Shown: positions 44,191 to 54,273, numbered from the stretch's first letter. The stretch is 55,745 nt of DNA from Pseudomonadota bacterium (GCA_018240685.1 JAFEFG010000018.1:1-55745); one strand, 5' to 3'. Numbers and translations are program-made. The notes: generated by a model from the letters alone, not told the origin.

Positions 44191-46797
44191 TCAGTACGTC
44201 TTGAGCAGACGGTCGATGTAGTCGAGCTCTTCCTTGGGCCGGTTCATCTCGCCGGCGCGGCGGCGCAGCTCGTCGAGGATCTCGCGGCTCTTCTGCCGGT
44301 CGAGTTCGAGCGGCACCTTGTCCTGGCCCGCATCCACGGACTCGCCGTAGTTTCCGTCGGAACGGCCGAGCGGATCGCGGTCGTCGCTCCGCTTGTCGCG
44401 GTCCTCGATCTCGGCACGATCCTGGCCGTTGCCCGGCCCGCGCTGCCGCAACTGCTCGGCGAGGTCGCCCATGCCCTGCTGGAGATTGTCGAGCGCACGC
44501 CGCTGGGCACGCGATGCCTCGCGCGCATCGCCGCGGCGCAACGCCTCTTCCGCCTCGCGCATGGAACGCTCGGCGCGGCCCAGCGACTCCGGCATCGGCA
44601 TGCCGTTCTCGTCGAGCCGGCGCATGTAGTCGCCGAGCTGATTGCGCAGGCCTTGCTGGTCGCGGCCCAGCTGGTCGCCCCACTGGCCCTGGCCTTGGCC
44701 CTGGCCCTGGCCGCGGCCCTGCTGATTCTGGCCCTGCTGCCCCTGCCCGGGTTGTCCCGGCTGCTGTCCCTGCTGTCCCTGCTGGCCACGCTGCCCCTGC
44801 TGACCGCGCTGGCCCTGTTGCTGCTGGCGGCCTTCGCGCTCGGACTCGCCCAGGAGCTGGTTCTGGCGGCGGGCCAGGCGGTCGAGCTGGTTCATCATCT
44901 CGCGGCCCTGCTGATTGCCCTGCCCCTGCTGTCCCTGCTGCTGCCCTGGCCGGCGCTGCTGGTTTGGATTGGCCAGCATCGGCGTGGCGTTCTGCATCAT
45001 CTTGCGCAGTTCCTCGAGCAGCCGCTTGGCCTCCTCGCGCTGGCCGTTCTGTGCCATCTCGCGGATCTTATCGAGCATCTTCTGGAGGTCGTCGCCGGTG
45101 ATGACGTTGTTGGGGTCGACCTTCTCGGCCTCCTCCATCATCTTCCGGCGCTCCTCCGGATCCTGCATCTTGTCGGCGAGCTCCTTCTGCCAGCGCGCCA
45201 TCGAGTCGTAGAGCTGCTGGATCAGCCGCTCGATCTCCTCGTCGCCAGCATGGCGCTGGATGGCATCCTGCAGGTTCTGCCGCGCCTGCTCGAGCTGGCG
45301 CTGGGCATCGGACATCGATCCTTCTTCCAGCCGCAGCGCGAGATCCCACAGCAGCTTCTGCGTATCGACGATGACCGGCTTGTCGCCGCTTTCGGCGAGG
45401 CGCGCAGCCCCCAGGCGCAGCCCGAGCTGCACGATCGGATCGTTGCGATAGCTCTCGGGGCGGCTCTGGATCATGCGCATGCCGTCGGAGACATCGAGAC
45501 GGAACGCCCTGGGATCGCGCGTGAGCTGCTTGCGCAGGACGATCAGCGCCCGCGCCGTCGGATCGTTGAACACGCGCTCCGGCAGCAGGAAGCTCATGAC
45601 CGAGCTGCTGCCCTTCTGGCCAAGCGCGTCGGTCGCGAACAGCATCATGCGGACCTTCAACCCAGCCCAGGGGCTGCTGGTGAGGTCGCGCACGAAGGTG
45701 TCGCTCAGCTTCCGGGGGCTGCCGCCCACCGGCAGGTCGATGCGCATGACCTCCGGCTCGTCGTCGTCGGTCAGCATGTCGGCGCCGAGCACGCTGCCGT
45801 CGAGGCGGATCTGCAGCTGCACGCCCGTGATGCCGAAGTCGTCGCCGGCGATGTAGTCGACCTTGGTCGACCACTTGTCGACGCTGATCGGATGGCTGAA
45901 CTCGATGGTCGGCGCGAGGTCGGGGATGACGTGCAGCTTCCAGCGCGCCTGCTCGTCGCCGCGAGCCTGCAGGACGATATCCTTGCCGCCCGCGATCGTC
46001 TCCTCGACCTGGTACTTGCCCTTGCCGACCGTCTTGAAGTCGGTGGTCTTGCCGTCGATCACGAGCTGCGGCGGGTGACGGCCGCGGACGTCGTCGACGA
46101 AGCCGGCGAGCTTGCTGCCCACCGGCACGCGCAGAAGCTTGTCGCGTTCCGCCATGTCGAGATAGATCGGCGGCTTGCCGGTATAGGCCGGCGGCGCGAT
46201 CCACAGGTTGGCCACCACCGGCGGCGGCGGCGGAAAGGCGGGCGTAAAGGCGGTCGCCATGCGATCCGTGCGCCAGCCGCCTGCGAACACCAGCGCCACC
46301 ACCAGCCCCAGGACCGGCACCAGACGCAGCGCCCATCGATCGATGCGGGCGACTCCGGGATGGGCGGGCTTGTTGCGCAGGCCGGCCAGACGCCCCGCCT
46401 CGCGGCGGCGATGGGCCTCCCACAGGGCGGCCGCCATCGGATCGCTGGCGCCGGCCGCGAGCTGATCCTGCACCGCCACCAGCGGGCGGTGCGGCACGTT
46501 GCTGTCGAGTTCGAGCCGACGGATCGCGGCGGCGCGATCGGGCCAGCGGAAGCTGCGGAACTGCCACCAGCCGATGCCGACGAACGCCACCGCCAGGGCC
46601 GCCAGGATGCCGGTATGGACCCAGGGGTCGAGCCCGGCGAACAGATCGAAATGGGCCGCCGCCACGAAGAGGACGATGAAGGCGGCCAGCGGCACCAGCC
46701 GCGGCCACAGCCCTTCCCAGGCCAATGCCGCCCACGCCAGACCGATCTTGCGGCCGAGGCCCGGCGCATCGAGCGGTGTGGTCTGGGTCGCGTCCAT
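44191..46797 (-). CDS. TIGR02302/DUF4175 family membrane protein
   Basis: An 868-residue protein of an alphaproteobacterial family without known function. Two to three hydrophobic segments lie in the first 185 residues (LVPLAAFIVLFVAAAHF, GILAALAVAFVGIGWW, LVPVLGLVVALVFAGG). A large extracytoplasmic part with beta-rich and helical segments follows, then a charged coiled-coil-like stretch. Residues about 607-706 are extremely Gln/Gly-rich. The C-terminus is charged, with many Arg/Glu. It follows lysA by 29 bases in a conserved argH-lysA-TIGR02302 neighbourhood. Confidence 0.85.
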   Translation of the reverse strand: MDATQTTPLDAPGLGRKIGLAWAALAWEGLWPRLVPLAAFIVLFVAAAHFDLFAGLDPWVHTGILAALAVAFVGIGWWQFRSFRWPDRAAAIRRLELDSNVPHRPLVAVQDQLAAGASDPMAAALWEAHRRREAGRLAGLRNKPAHPGVARIDRWALRLVPVLGLVVALVFAGGWRTDRMATAFTPAFPPPPPVVANLWIAPPAYTGKPPIYLDMAERDKLLRVPVGSKLAGFVDDVRGRHPPQLVIDGKTTDFKTVGKGKYQVEETIAGGKDIVLQARGDEQARWKLHVIPDLAPTIEFSHPISVDKWSTKVDYIAGDDFGITGVQLQIRLDGSVLGADMLTDDDEPEVMRIDLPVGGSPRKLSDTFVRDLTSSPWAGLKVRMMLFATDALGQKGSSSVMSFLLPERVFNDPTARALIVLRKQLTRDPRAFRLDVSDGMRMIQSRPESYRNDPIVQLGLRLGAARLAESGDKPVIVDTQKLLWDLALRLEEGSMSDAQRQLEQARQNLQDAIQRHAGDEEIERLIQQLYDSMARWQKELADKMQDPEERRKMMEEAEKVDPNNVITGDDLQKMLDKIREMAQNGQREEAKRLLEELRKMMQNATPMLANPNQQRRPGQQQGQQGQGNQQGREMMNQLDRLARRQNQLLGESEREGRQQQQGQRGQQGQRGQQGQQGQQPGQPGQGQQGQNQQGRGQGQGQGQGQWGDQLGRDQQGLRNQLGDYMRRLDENGMPMPESLGRAERSMREAEEALRRGDAREASRAQRRALDNLQQGMGDLAEQLRQRGPGNGQDRAEIEDRDKRSDDRDPLGRSDGNYGESVDAGQDKVPLELDRQKSREILDELRRRAGEMNRPKEELDYIDRLLKTY

Positions 46798-46826
46798 CGC
46801 TTCCTTTCGGTTCGGCTCTCCGCCGC

Positions 46827-48098
46827 CTACCCCGCCTGAGCCATCCAGGGCGGGATCCGCTCGGCGGCGATCATCTCCTCGATCGAAGGCCTCGGGCGGG
46901 TAATCGCAAACCGCGTGCCATCGACCATGACCTCGGGCACCAACGGCCGGCTGTTGTAGCTCGACGCCATCACCGCACCGTAGGCGCCCGCCGAGCGTAC
47001 CATGATGAGCTCTCCCGCCGAAAGCGACGGCAGATCACGGTTTTGTGCCAGGTAGTCGCCCGATTCGCAGATCGGCCCGACAATGTCGCAGCGGATCGTG
47101 GCGGCATCGGGGCGCGGCTCGCGGACCGGCAGGACGTCGTGCCAGGCGTCGTAGAGCGTCGGCCGGATCAGGTCGTTCATCGCCGCATCCACGATGACGA
47201 AAGTCTTGAAAACGCCCGGCTTCACGAGGATCACCTCGCTCACCAGCACGCCCGCCTCGCCCACCAGGCGCCGGCCCGGCTCGAAGGTGAGTTCGCAGCC
47301 CAGTCCCGCCGTCTCCTTGCCGACAACCTGCACAAACTCGGTGATCGAGGGCGGCGTCTCGTCAGCGTAGACGATCCCCAGGCCGCCGCCGATGTCGAGC
47401 CTGTCGATGCGGTGCCCGTCGCTCCGCAGGTCCTCGATCAGGCTCCGGACCCGCACGATCGCGTCGCGGTAGGGCTGCAGCGAGGTGAGTTGCGAGCCGA
47501 TATGCATGGCCACGCCCACCACGCGCAGGTTCGGCAGCGCGCCCGCCTTGGCGAAGGCCCCGCGCGCCAGATCGATGTCGATCCCGAACTTGTTCTCCTT
47601 GAGTCCGGTGGTGATCTTCTCGTGGGTGCCGGCGTCGATGTCGGGATTGACGCGGATGGTGATGTCCGCCTTGCGCCCGAGCTGGCCCGCCACCGCGTTC
47701 AGCGTCTCGAGCTCGGCCGAGCTCTCGACGTTGATCTGGCCCACGCCCGCCTCCAGCGCGGCCATGAGTTCCGAGGCCTTCTTGCCCACGCCGGAATAAA
47801 CGATCCGGCCGGCCGGAATGCCGGCCGCCAGCGCGCGCCGCATCTCGCCGACCGACACGATGTCGGCGCCGACGCCGAGATCGCCGAACAGCTTGATGAC
47901 CGCCAGATTGCTGTTGGCCTTCACGGCATAGCAGAGGCTGGCATTCATGCCCTTCATTGCATCGGCGAATTCCTGCCACGCCGCCCGCAGCGCCGCCGCC
48001 GAATAGCAATAGAACGGCGTGCCGACCTGCTGGGCGATCGTCTTGAGAGCCACGCCCTCGGCGTGCATCTCTCCGTTGCGATAGGCGAAGAAGTTCAT
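46827..48098 (-). CDS. lysA: Diaminopimelate decarboxylase
   Basis: A 423-residue PLP enzyme for the last step of lysine synthesis. The PLP lysine is in [23 protein letters not shown], the DIGGGLGI glycine loop, [11 protein letters not shown] and [12 protein letters not shown] are all present. The family start [16 protein letters not shown] is at ATG 48098, which overlaps the argH stop (ATGA). In many relatives a small lipoprotein gene sits between argH and lysA; it is absent here. Confidence 0.96.
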   Translation of the reverse strand: MNFFAYRNGEMHAEGVALKTIAQQVGTPFYCYSAAALRAAWQEFADAMKGMNASLCYAVKANSNLAVIKLFGDLGVGADIVSVGEMRRALAAGIPAGRIVYSGVGKKASELMAALEAGVGQINVESSAELETLNAVAGQLGRKADITIRVNPDIDAGTHEKITTGLKENKFGIDIDLARGAFAKAGALPNLRVVGVAMHIGSQLTSLQPYRDAIVRVRSLIEDLRSDGHRIDRLDIGGGLGIVYADETPPSITEFVQVVGKETAGLGCELTFEPGRRLVGEAGVLVSEVILVKPGVFKTFVIVDAAMNDLIRPTLYDAWHDVLPVREPRPDAATIRCDIVGPICESGDYLAQNRDLPSLSAGELIMVRSAGAYGAVMASSYNSRPLVPEVMVDGTRFAITRPRPSIEEMIAAERIPPWMAQAG

Positions 48099-49537
48099 CG
48101 GGTCCGCCCCAGGAAACGCCGCCGCGCCTCCCCGACCGCTCGCGCGACATTCGCAGGCGCCGTGCCGCCGATGTTCTTGCGCGCGGCGACGGAGGCCTCG
48201 ACGGTGAGCACCTTGTAGACCGCCCGCGTGATGCGCGGCTCGACCGCCTGCATCTCCTCCAGCGACAGCTTGTCGAGATCGACTCCCTTGGCCGCCGCCT
48301 TGCCAACCAGCACGCCCGTCACGTGATGGGCCTGGCGGAACGGCAGGCCGATCGCGCGCACCAGCCAGTCGGCGAGGTCGGTCGCGACCGAGTAGTCGGC
48401 GGAAGCGACCGCGCGCATCCGCTCCGGGTTGGCCTTGAGGTCGCGGATCATGCCGGTCATGGCCGCGACGCAGAGCTCGAGCGCGTCGGCGGCGTCGAAC
48501 AGCGGCTCCTTGTCCTCCTGCATGTCCTTGCCGTAGGTGAGCGGCAGCCCCTTCATGATCGTGCACAGCGCGACGAAGGCGCCGACGATGCGGCCGACCT
48601 TGCCGCGGATCAGCTCGGCGGCGTCGGGGTTGCGCTTCTGCGGCATGATCGAGCTGCCGGTGGTGAAGGCATCCGACAGGGCGATGAAGCGGAACGGCGC
48701 CGAGCACCAGATCACGATCTCCTCTGCCAGCCGCGACAGGTGGACGGCGGCAAGCGACGCGGCGCCCAGGAACTCCACGACATAGTCGCGGTCGGACACC
48801 GCATCGAGGGAGTTCGCCATCGGCCCGTCGAAGCCCAGCGCCCTGGCGGTCTTGCGCGGATCGATCGGATGCGGCGAGCCGGCGAGCGCGGCGGCGCCCA
48901 GCGGCGACACGTTCATGCGCGCACGACAGTCGCGCAGCCGGCTGCGGTCGCGTCCCACCATCTCGACATATGCCAGCAGATGATGGCCGAAGGTGATCGG
49001 CTGCGCGGTCTGCAGATGGGTGAAGCCCGGCATGATGGTCGCGGCATATTCTTCCGCGCGGTCGATCAGAGCGGCCTGCAGGTCGCACAGCATCGCCTCA
49101 AGGCGGTCGATCGTGTCGCGCACCCACAGCCGCACGTCGAGCGCGACCTGGTCGTTGCGCGACCGCGCCGTATGCAGGCGGCCGCCGGCCGGGCCGATCA
49201 GCTCGGTGAGCCGGGCCTCGACGTTGAAGTGGATGTCCTCGAGCCTGGTCGAGAAGCGGAACTTGCCGCTCTCGATCTCGGACTTGATCTGGGCCAGCCC
49301 CTTCCGGATGGCGCGTCCGTCCTTGGCCGTCAGGATGCCCTGCGCCACCAGCATGTCGGCATGCGCCATCGATCCCGCGATGTCCTGGGCGTAGAGCCGG
49401 CGGTCGAAATCGATGGAAGCGTTGATCTTCTCCATGATTTCCGCGGGGCCCAGCGAATAGCGGCCTCCCCACATCCGGTTCGGGTCAGTCTTCTGCGCCG
49501 TTTTGGTGGCTCGCGGCCTTGTGTTCTTCCGTGCCAT
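48095..49537 (-). CDS. argH: Argininosuccinate lyase
   Basis: A 480-residue enzyme of the fumarase/aspartase superfamily for the last step of arginine synthesis. The family start [14 protein letters not shown] lies about 20 residues in; [17 protein letters not shown] and the catalytic loop [20 protein letters not shown] follow. The first 18 residues ([18 protein letters not shown]) are basic and may be dispensable or an incorrect start. ATG at 49537 is 34 bases from the tlpA ATG on the other strand, leaving almost no room for two separate leaders. lysA is coupled downstream. Confidence 0.95.
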   Translation of the reverse strand: MARKNTRPRATKTAQKTDPNRMWGGRYSLGPAEIMEKINASIDFDRRLYAQDIAGSMAHADMLVAQGILTAKDGRAIRKGLAQIKSEIESGKFRFSTRLEDIHFNVEARLTELIGPAGGRLHTARSRNDQVALDVRLWVRDTIDRLEAMLCDLQAALIDRAEEYAATIMPGFTHLQTAQPITFGHHLLAYVEMVGRDRSRLRDCRARMNVSPLGAAALAGSPHPIDPRKTARALGFDGPMANSLDAVSDRDYVVEFLGAASLAAVHLSRLAEEIVIWCSAPFRFIALSDAFTTGSSIMPQKRNPDAAELIRGKVGRIVGAFVALCTIMKGLPLTYGKDMQEDKEPLFDAADALELCVAAMTGMIRDLKANPERMRAVASADYSVATDLADWLVRAIGLPFRQAHHVTGVLVGKAAAKGVDLDKLSLEEMQAVEPRITRAVYKVLTVEASVAARKNIGGTAPANVARAVGEARRRFLGRTR

Positions 49538-49571
49538 GAATAAGTGCCAATGGTCCTGTAAGAAGCGGCTT

Positions 49572-50138
49572 ATGGCATATTCCCTTTCCGATTTCCTCCT
49601 CGGTCGCAGGCTGCTCCTGGCCGGCGCCCTGAGTTCTTTTGGCCTTCCGGCATTAGCCGACGTAGGGCGGAGCTCGGTCAAAGGGTCGCTTTCGCGTTTC
49701 GATCTCGCCAGCGCCCCCAAGCCGCTGCTCGATTTCCCCTTCATCGACGCCGAGGACAAGCCGCACAAGCTCTCCGACTATGCCGGCAAGGTGCTGCTGG
49801 TGAACTTCTGGGCGACCTGGTGCACCCCCTGCGTCAAGGAGATGCCCAGCCTGGACCGGCTGCAGGGCCAGATGAGCAAGGACAAGTTCCTGATCCTGCC
49901 ACTGTCGCTCGACGGGCCGACGCGCGCCAAGGTCGCTCCCTTCTACGCCGAGAACAAGCTCGCCCATCTCGGCGTCTACTTCGACAAGGGCCGCAAGGCG
50001 ATGCAGGACCTGCAGGTTACGGTGCTGCCCACGACCATCCTCGTCGACCATATCGGCCGGGAGATCGGCCGTCTCGAGGGCGAGGCCGACTGGGCCACCC
50101 CCGAGGCCGCCGCCCTGATGAAGGCGGCGTTGAGCTGA
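49572..50138 (+). CDS. TlpA-family thiol:disulfide oxidoreductase
   Basis: A 188-residue exported thioredoxin-fold protein. The N-terminus has a twin-arginine followed by a hydrophobic core ([20 protein letters not shown]), either Tat or Sec. The redox centre WCTPC lies in [18 protein letters not shown], and the cis-proline in LPTTILVD. TlpA proteins keep haem or copper sites reduced during cytochrome oxidase assembly. ATG at 49572 is preferred because the signal begins there; an ATG at 49536 overlaps the argH start codon. Confidence 0.9.
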   Translation: MAYSLSDFLLGRRLLLAGALSSFGLPALADVGRSSVKGSLSRFDLASAPKPLLDFPFIDAEDKPHKLSDYAGKVLLVNFWATWCTPCVKEMPSLDRLQGQMSKDKFLILPLSLDGPTRAKVAPFYAENKLAHLGVYFDKGRKAMQDLQVTVLPTTILVDHIGREIGRLEGEADWATPEAAALMKAALS

Positions 50139-50159
50139 GGCTCGGGCGGCTCGTCGAGG

Positions 50160-51665
50160 CTAGGCGTAGACGAAGGCCCGGTCGTCGAGATCGATGGCCG
50201 GGAACTCGTTCTTCTCGGTCCAGTAATCCTGCGTGTGCTGCCACTCGCGCTTGTCGCCACGCTTGGGCAGCAGGTGCATGCCGCGCAGGATGTAGCCCGG
50301 ATTGAAGTTCTCGGTGTCGATCCAGGGCAGGAGCTTCATGTCCTTGTCCTCCGGTCGCAGCGCCACCTCGACCTTCCTGGCCTGCTTGGCCTTCATGTGG
50401 TTGAGCAGACGGCAGACGAAGTCGGCCACGAGATCGGCGCGCAGCGTCCAGCTGGCGCGGAAATAGCCGAACACCCAGACCATATTGGGCATCCCGGTGA
50501 ACATCATGCCGCGATAGGTCACGGTGTCCGCGAAGTCGAGCGGCTTGCCGTCGATCTCGAAGGCGATGTCGCCCAGGACGTTCAGGTTGAAGCCAGTGGC
50601 GGTGACGATGATGTCGGCTTCGAGCTCGCGGCCCGACTTGAGCTTGAGGCCCTTCTCCGTGAAGCGCTCGATCTCGTCCGTCACTACCGAGGCCTTGCCG
50701 GCGCGGATGCCCTGGAACAGATCGCCGTTGGGCACGAAGGCGATGCGCTGGCGCCACGGCCGGTAGCTTGGCGTGAAGTGGGTGGCGACGTCGTAGTCGG
50801 GCCCGAGATAGGCGCGCACGCCGGCCAGCAGTTCCTGCTTCACCTTCTCGGGCTCCTCGAAGGAGCGGCGCGTGAACACGGCCTGATCGTGAAGGATCTT
50901 GCGGCGCACGATCTCGTGGATCCAGTTCTCGTCGACCTCGAGCTGGCGCAGCGTGTCGGCCAGATCGTTGGCGTTGCGGGCCGGGATGAAATAGGTTGGG
51001 GACCGCTGCAGCAGCGTCACGTGCTCGCACTCATTGGCGATCGCCGGCACGACGGTTGCGGCCGTCGCGCCCGAGCCGATCACGACCACCTTCTTGTTCC
51101 TGTAGTCGAGATCCGTCGGCCACGTCTGCGGATGGACGATGCAGCCCTTGTAGTCGGCCATGCCGGGCCATTCCGGCGTATAGCCCTCGGAGTGCCGATA
51201 GTAGCCCTGGCACATCCACAGGAAGTTCGCGGTGATGCGGAAGGGTTCCCCGTTGTCGGTCCGCTTGCCCTCGATGGTCCAGCGGTTGTCCACGTTCGAC
51301 CAGCGTGCCGACGTGATGATGTGGCGATAGCGGATATGGCGCCCGAGATCGTTCTCGTCGATCACCTCGCGCATGTAGGTCAGGATCTCCTCGGCAGTCG
51401 CGATCGGCGCGCCCTTCCACGGCTTGAAGCGGTAGCCGAAGGTGTAGAGGTCGCTGTCGGACCGGATGCCGGGATAGCGATGGGTGATCCAGGTGCCGCC
51501 GAAGCTCTGCTGCGACTCGAGCACCACGAAGCTGGTGCCGGGCAACTGCTTGGTGAGGTGGTACGCTCCCCCGATGCCGGAGATGCCGGCGCCGACGATC
51601 AGGACGTCGAAGTGCTCGGTGGCGGTCTGCGAGACCGGCTTGGACGAAGTGATGGTATCGGGCAT
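50160..51665 (-). CDS. Flavin-containing monooxygenase, Baeyer-Villiger type
   Basis: A 501-residue NADPH- and FAD-dependent oxygenase. The FAD fingerprint VLIVGAGISGIGGAY (about residues 21-35), the BVMO signature YKGCIVHPQTWP (residues 172-183, matching F/Y-x-G-x-x-x-H-x-x-x-W-P) and the second dinucleotide motif VVVIGSGATAATVVPAI are all seen. Such enzymes turn ketones into esters or oxidise heteroatoms; the substrate is unknown. ATG at 51665 has GAAG-like purines ahead. A perfect FNR-type site and a hairpin lie in the 114-base leader. Confidence 0.92.
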   Translation of the reverse strand: MPDTITSSKPVSQTATEHFDVLIVGAGISGIGGAYHLTKQLPGTSFVVLESQQSFGGTWITHRYPGIRSDSDLYTFGYRFKPWKGAPIATAEEILTYMREVIDENDLGRHIRYRHIITSARWSNVDNRWTIEGKRTDNGEPFRITANFLWMCQGYYRHSEGYTPEWPGMADYKGCIVHPQTWPTDLDYRNKKVVVIGSGATAATVVPAIANECEHVTLLQRSPTYFIPARNANDLADTLRQLEVDENWIHEIVRRKILHDQAVFTRRSFEEPEKVKQELLAGVRAYLGPDYDVATHFTPSYRPWRQRIAFVPNGDLFQGIRAGKASVVTDEIERFTEKGLKLKSGRELEADIIVTATGFNLNVLGDIAFEIDGKPLDFADTVTYRGMMFTGMPNMVWVFGYFRASWTLRADLVADFVCRLLNHMKAKQARKVEVALRPEDKDMKLLPWIDTENFNPGYILRGMHLLPKRGDKREWQHTQDYWTEKNEFPAIDLDDRAFVYA

Positions 51666-51725
51666 GGACGTTTCTTCTCGGTTGGACGGTATCGTTGAAG
51701 TGTTGGCCACATTCGGACAGGCGCC

Positions 51726-51739
51726 TTGATCGAAATCAA
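51726..51739 (-). promoter_or_regulatory. Perfect FNR/FixK/ANR-type box upstream of the monooxygenase
   Basis: TTGAT-CGAA-ATCAA matches the TTGAT-N4-ATCAA consensus at all ten fixed positions, and one more C/G pair extends each arm. Its centre is about 67 bases before the monooxygenase ATG; activation from -41.5 would start the transcript near 51691. It suggests control by an oxygen- or NO-responsive CRP/FNR-family regulator, not encoded in this window. Confidence 0.6.
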
Positions 51740-51749
51740 GACGAGCAGT

Positions 51750-51767
51750 GTCGCGGTTTTCCGCGAC
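51750..51767. other. Hairpin in the M81-monooxygenase spacer
   Basis: GTCGCGG and CCGCGAC pair perfectly around TTTT. It lies between the M81 stop and the FNR-type box. On the minus strand the bases after the stem are ACTGC, with no T-run, so termination is uncertain. Confidence 0.4.
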
Positions 51768-51779
51768 TTGAAATCGCTC

Positions 51780-53264
51780 TTACGGAAACCGGGGGCTGCC
51801 GTAGGGGTAGAACTGCGTCAGGTCGACGTTCGTATAGGGTAGTCCGTCCAACCGTACCGTGCCCAGGAACGGCTGCTCCGGCTCGACGAGCAGAATTGTC
51901 TTGGCGAAACCGCTGTCGTCGAAACCGCGCCGGAAGTGCACGCGCGACTTGATCGCAATCACCTTGAAACGGGCGAGCTCGAAGCCCAGGCCGTTGAGTT
52001 CCGACGGCTCCATGACCTGCGTAAGATAGCGGCTGATCAGCAGGACATTACCACGGCCGAAGCCGACGCTGACCCACAGCATGCCGTGGGCCTCGGTGAC
52101 GCCGACGATCGTTCCCGTCACGCGCACCGGCTCGCCTGCGGACTCGTCGGCGCGACCGCCGACTTCGTGGTCGAAGGCATCGTCGACCTTCACGCCCTGT
52201 GCGGCCAGCGTATCGATCACCCCGGCATCGGCGACAGTGGCGATCAAGACGTCGGACAGATCCTGGGCGATGACCTCCTTCAGGATCCAGGTCGCATAGC
52301 CCGATCGGTCGCTGTGATCGGCGAGAACGACGGGCACGGCGTCCCGCGCGACAGCTTCCTTGGCGAGTTTCACGCCTTCGGCGATCTTGTAGACCTTGGT
52401 CGAGTTGAGGAGGGCCTCGCGGCGGCGCCAGGCCCAGTCGGTCATGTCGTCGGCGACCTTTCGCGCGAGGGCCGGATTGCCGTTCGTCATCGTCTGGATG
52501 GTCATGCCCACGTCCGGCACGTCGGCGAAGGGAAAGCCGAAGAAGACGTTCACATAGACATCGGGTTCACGTGCTTCCCACACGAGCGCCCGCTGCACGA
52601 GATCCATCCACGGCGATGCGCCGGTCCATTGCAGGACGGTCGGCGAGATGATCGGCACCTTCACCGTGACGGTGCTGGGCCTGTAGTCGCCGCGGATCGC
52701 ACGCACCAGCATGCGCGCAGCGCGCTGCCCCTGCAGATGGGCGTCGTAGTGCGGGAAATACTTCACCGTGAAGGCCATGTCGGCCTGCTCCAGGAAGGCG
52801 GCATCCTCGTTGCCGTGCGGATCGAAGGTCCCGACGATGAAGGCACCGAGCCCCACGACCTCGCGCACCCGGCGCGCGATGTCCGCCTCGGGCCGGGCGA
52901 CACCGCGCACGCCCATTGCCCCGTGCAGGCTGAGATAGACGCCGTCGAACGGCCCCTCCGCCTTGAGCCCGGCGACCATCCGCCCGAGAAAGGTCTCGTA
53001 GGCCTCGGCCGTGATCCAGCCCGATCCCGTGCCTGTCCGCGGCCACAGCGGCGACTCGATTCCGACCAGCTCCACCTCGTCGTATTCGCGCGCCACTTTC
53101 ACGAAACCGCCCATGTAGGACTTCGGATCGTGCGCCAGCAGCGCCTCGCCCTTCGCCGGCGAGCCGGGATAGGTGAAGTCTTCCAGCGTGGTGTCGTTCT
53201 TCAGGAAGGTGACGGTCTCGTGGGCGAAATGCAGGACGGCGATGCGAACAGGTTTACGAGTCAT
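51780..53264 (-). CDS. M81 family metallopeptidase (MlrC-like)
   Basis: A 494-residue protein of the M81/MlrC family, named for the microcystin-degradation enzyme but mostly of unknown substrate. The N-terminal DUF1485-type part has FAHETVTFLKN, LSLHGAMGVRG and GTFDPHGNEDAAF, holding likely metal-binding His and Asp; ADHSDRSGYATWIL is in the second part. ATG at 53264 is 31 bases from the divergent NadQ-like start, so the two promoters must overlap coding sequence. No signal peptide is evident. Proteobacteria often carry several copies, probably for amide or peptide nutrients. Confidence 0.88.
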   Translation of the reverse strand: MTRKPVRIAVLHFAHETVTFLKNDTTLEDFTYPGSPAKGEALLAHDPKSYMGGFVKVAREYDEVELVGIESPLWPRTGTGSGWITAEAYETFLGRMVAGLKAEGPFDGVYLSLHGAMGVRGVARPEADIARRVREVVGLGAFIVGTFDPHGNEDAAFLEQADMAFTVKYFPHYDAHLQGQRAARMLVRAIRGDYRPSTVTVKVPIISPTVLQWTGASPWMDLVQRALVWEAREPDVYVNVFFGFPFADVPDVGMTIQTMTNGNPALARKVADDMTDWAWRRREALLNSTKVYKIAEGVKLAKEAVARDAVPVVLADHSDRSGYATWILKEVIAQDLSDVLIATVADAGVIDTLAAQGVKVDDAFDHEVGGRADESAGEPVRVTGTIVGVTEAHGMLWVSVGFGRGNVLLISRYLTQVMEPSELNGLGFELARFKVIAIKSRVHFRRGFDDSGFAKTILLVEPEQPFLGTVRLDGLPYTNVDLTQFYPYGSPRFP

Positions 53265-53295
53265 GGTTGGCAGTTTGGTGCATAATGCCTTCGAA

Positions 53296-54228
53296 ATGAA
53301 GCCGCCAAGCGCCAGCGCCGTTACAATCGAGCTCAATGCCGTGCTCGTGGCGTTGACGGCCAACGAACCGCAGGTGCTGACCCTGGACGACGGCGCGCTT
53401 CTGCCGTCGGGACCGTTCGAATCGGAGCATCCCACCTTGCAGACGGGTGTGCGGGCCTGGGTCGAACGGCAGACGCACCACCCGCTCGGCTATGTCGAGC
53501 AGCTCTACACCTTCGCCGACCGCAACCGGGCCCATGAGCACGGCCGGCGCGTCGTTTCGATCAGCTATCTCGGCCTTACGCGCGAGCGCCTGTCGCGGGG
53601 CGCCCGCGATCCGGAGTGGCGCAACTGGTACCGCTACTTCCCCTGGGAGGACTGGCGCCGGGGACCGCCGCCGCTCATCGTCGGCGAAATCCTGCCCCGC
53701 CTGCGCAAATGGAGCGACGCTGCCGGCGACATGGCCGTGAAGCGCGAACGACGGCAGCGGATCGACGTCAATTTCGGCGACGGCAAGGAGCAATGGAACG
53801 AGGAACTCGTCCTGCAGCGCTACGAACTGCTCTATGAGGCCGGGCTCGTCCTCGAAGCGGGCGCGCCGGCAAGGCCGGTGCCCTCCCCGCTTCCGGGAAT
53901 GCCGATGCGCCATGACCATCGGCGCATCCTGGCGACCGGCATCGCGCGCCTTCGCGCCAAGATCAAGTACCGGCCCGTCGTATTCGAGCTCATGCCCGAG
54001 ACCTTCACGCTCCTGCAGCTGCAGCGCGCCATCGAGGCACTCGCCGGCCGGCCGCTGCACAAGCAGAACTTCCGCCGCCTGATCGATCAGCAGGGCCTGG
54101 TCGAGGAGACGGGCGAGATCTCGTCGCAGACCGGCGGCCGGCCGGCCAAGCTCTACCGCTTCCGGCGCGAAATCGTGCTCGAACGCGCCGTCGGCGGCAG
54201 CAAGCTCCCCCTCACCCGCCCAACCTGA
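53296..54228 (+). CDS. NUDIX-type/winged-helix transcriptional regulator, NadQ-like (COG4111)
   Basis: A 310-residue regulator. The N-terminal half resembles a catalytically dead NUDIX domain (LQTGVRAWVERQTHHPLGYVEQLYTFADRN, split over residues about 50-79), and the C-terminal half a winged helix (FTLLQLQRAIEALAGRPLHKQNFRRLI in two parts, then GRPAKLYRF). NrtR and NadQ proteins of this type repress NAD biosynthesis genes. It sits directly upstream of nadA and nadB, with paired inverted repeats in between, so it most likely controls them. ATG at 53296 is preferred; ATG at 53263 would overlap the M81 start codon. Confidence 0.88.
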   Translation: MKPPSASAVTIELNAVLVALTANEPQVLTLDDGALLPSGPFESEHPTLQTGVRAWVERQTHHPLGYVEQLYTFADRNRAHEHGRRVVSISYLGLTRERLSRGARDPEWRNWYRYFPWEDWRRGPPPLIVGEILPRLRKWSDAAGDMAVKRERRQRIDVNFGDGKEQWNEELVLQRYELLYEAGLVLEAGAPARPVPSPLPGMPMRHDHRRILATGIARLRAKIKYRPVVFELMPETFTLLQLQRAIEALAGRPLHKQNFRRLIDQQGLVEETGEISSQTGGRPAKLYRFRREIVLERAVGGSKLPLTRPT

Positions 54229-54273
54229 AGCCGCTCGGCAGAACAACGCCGGGGAAGGCGCTTGACAATTATA

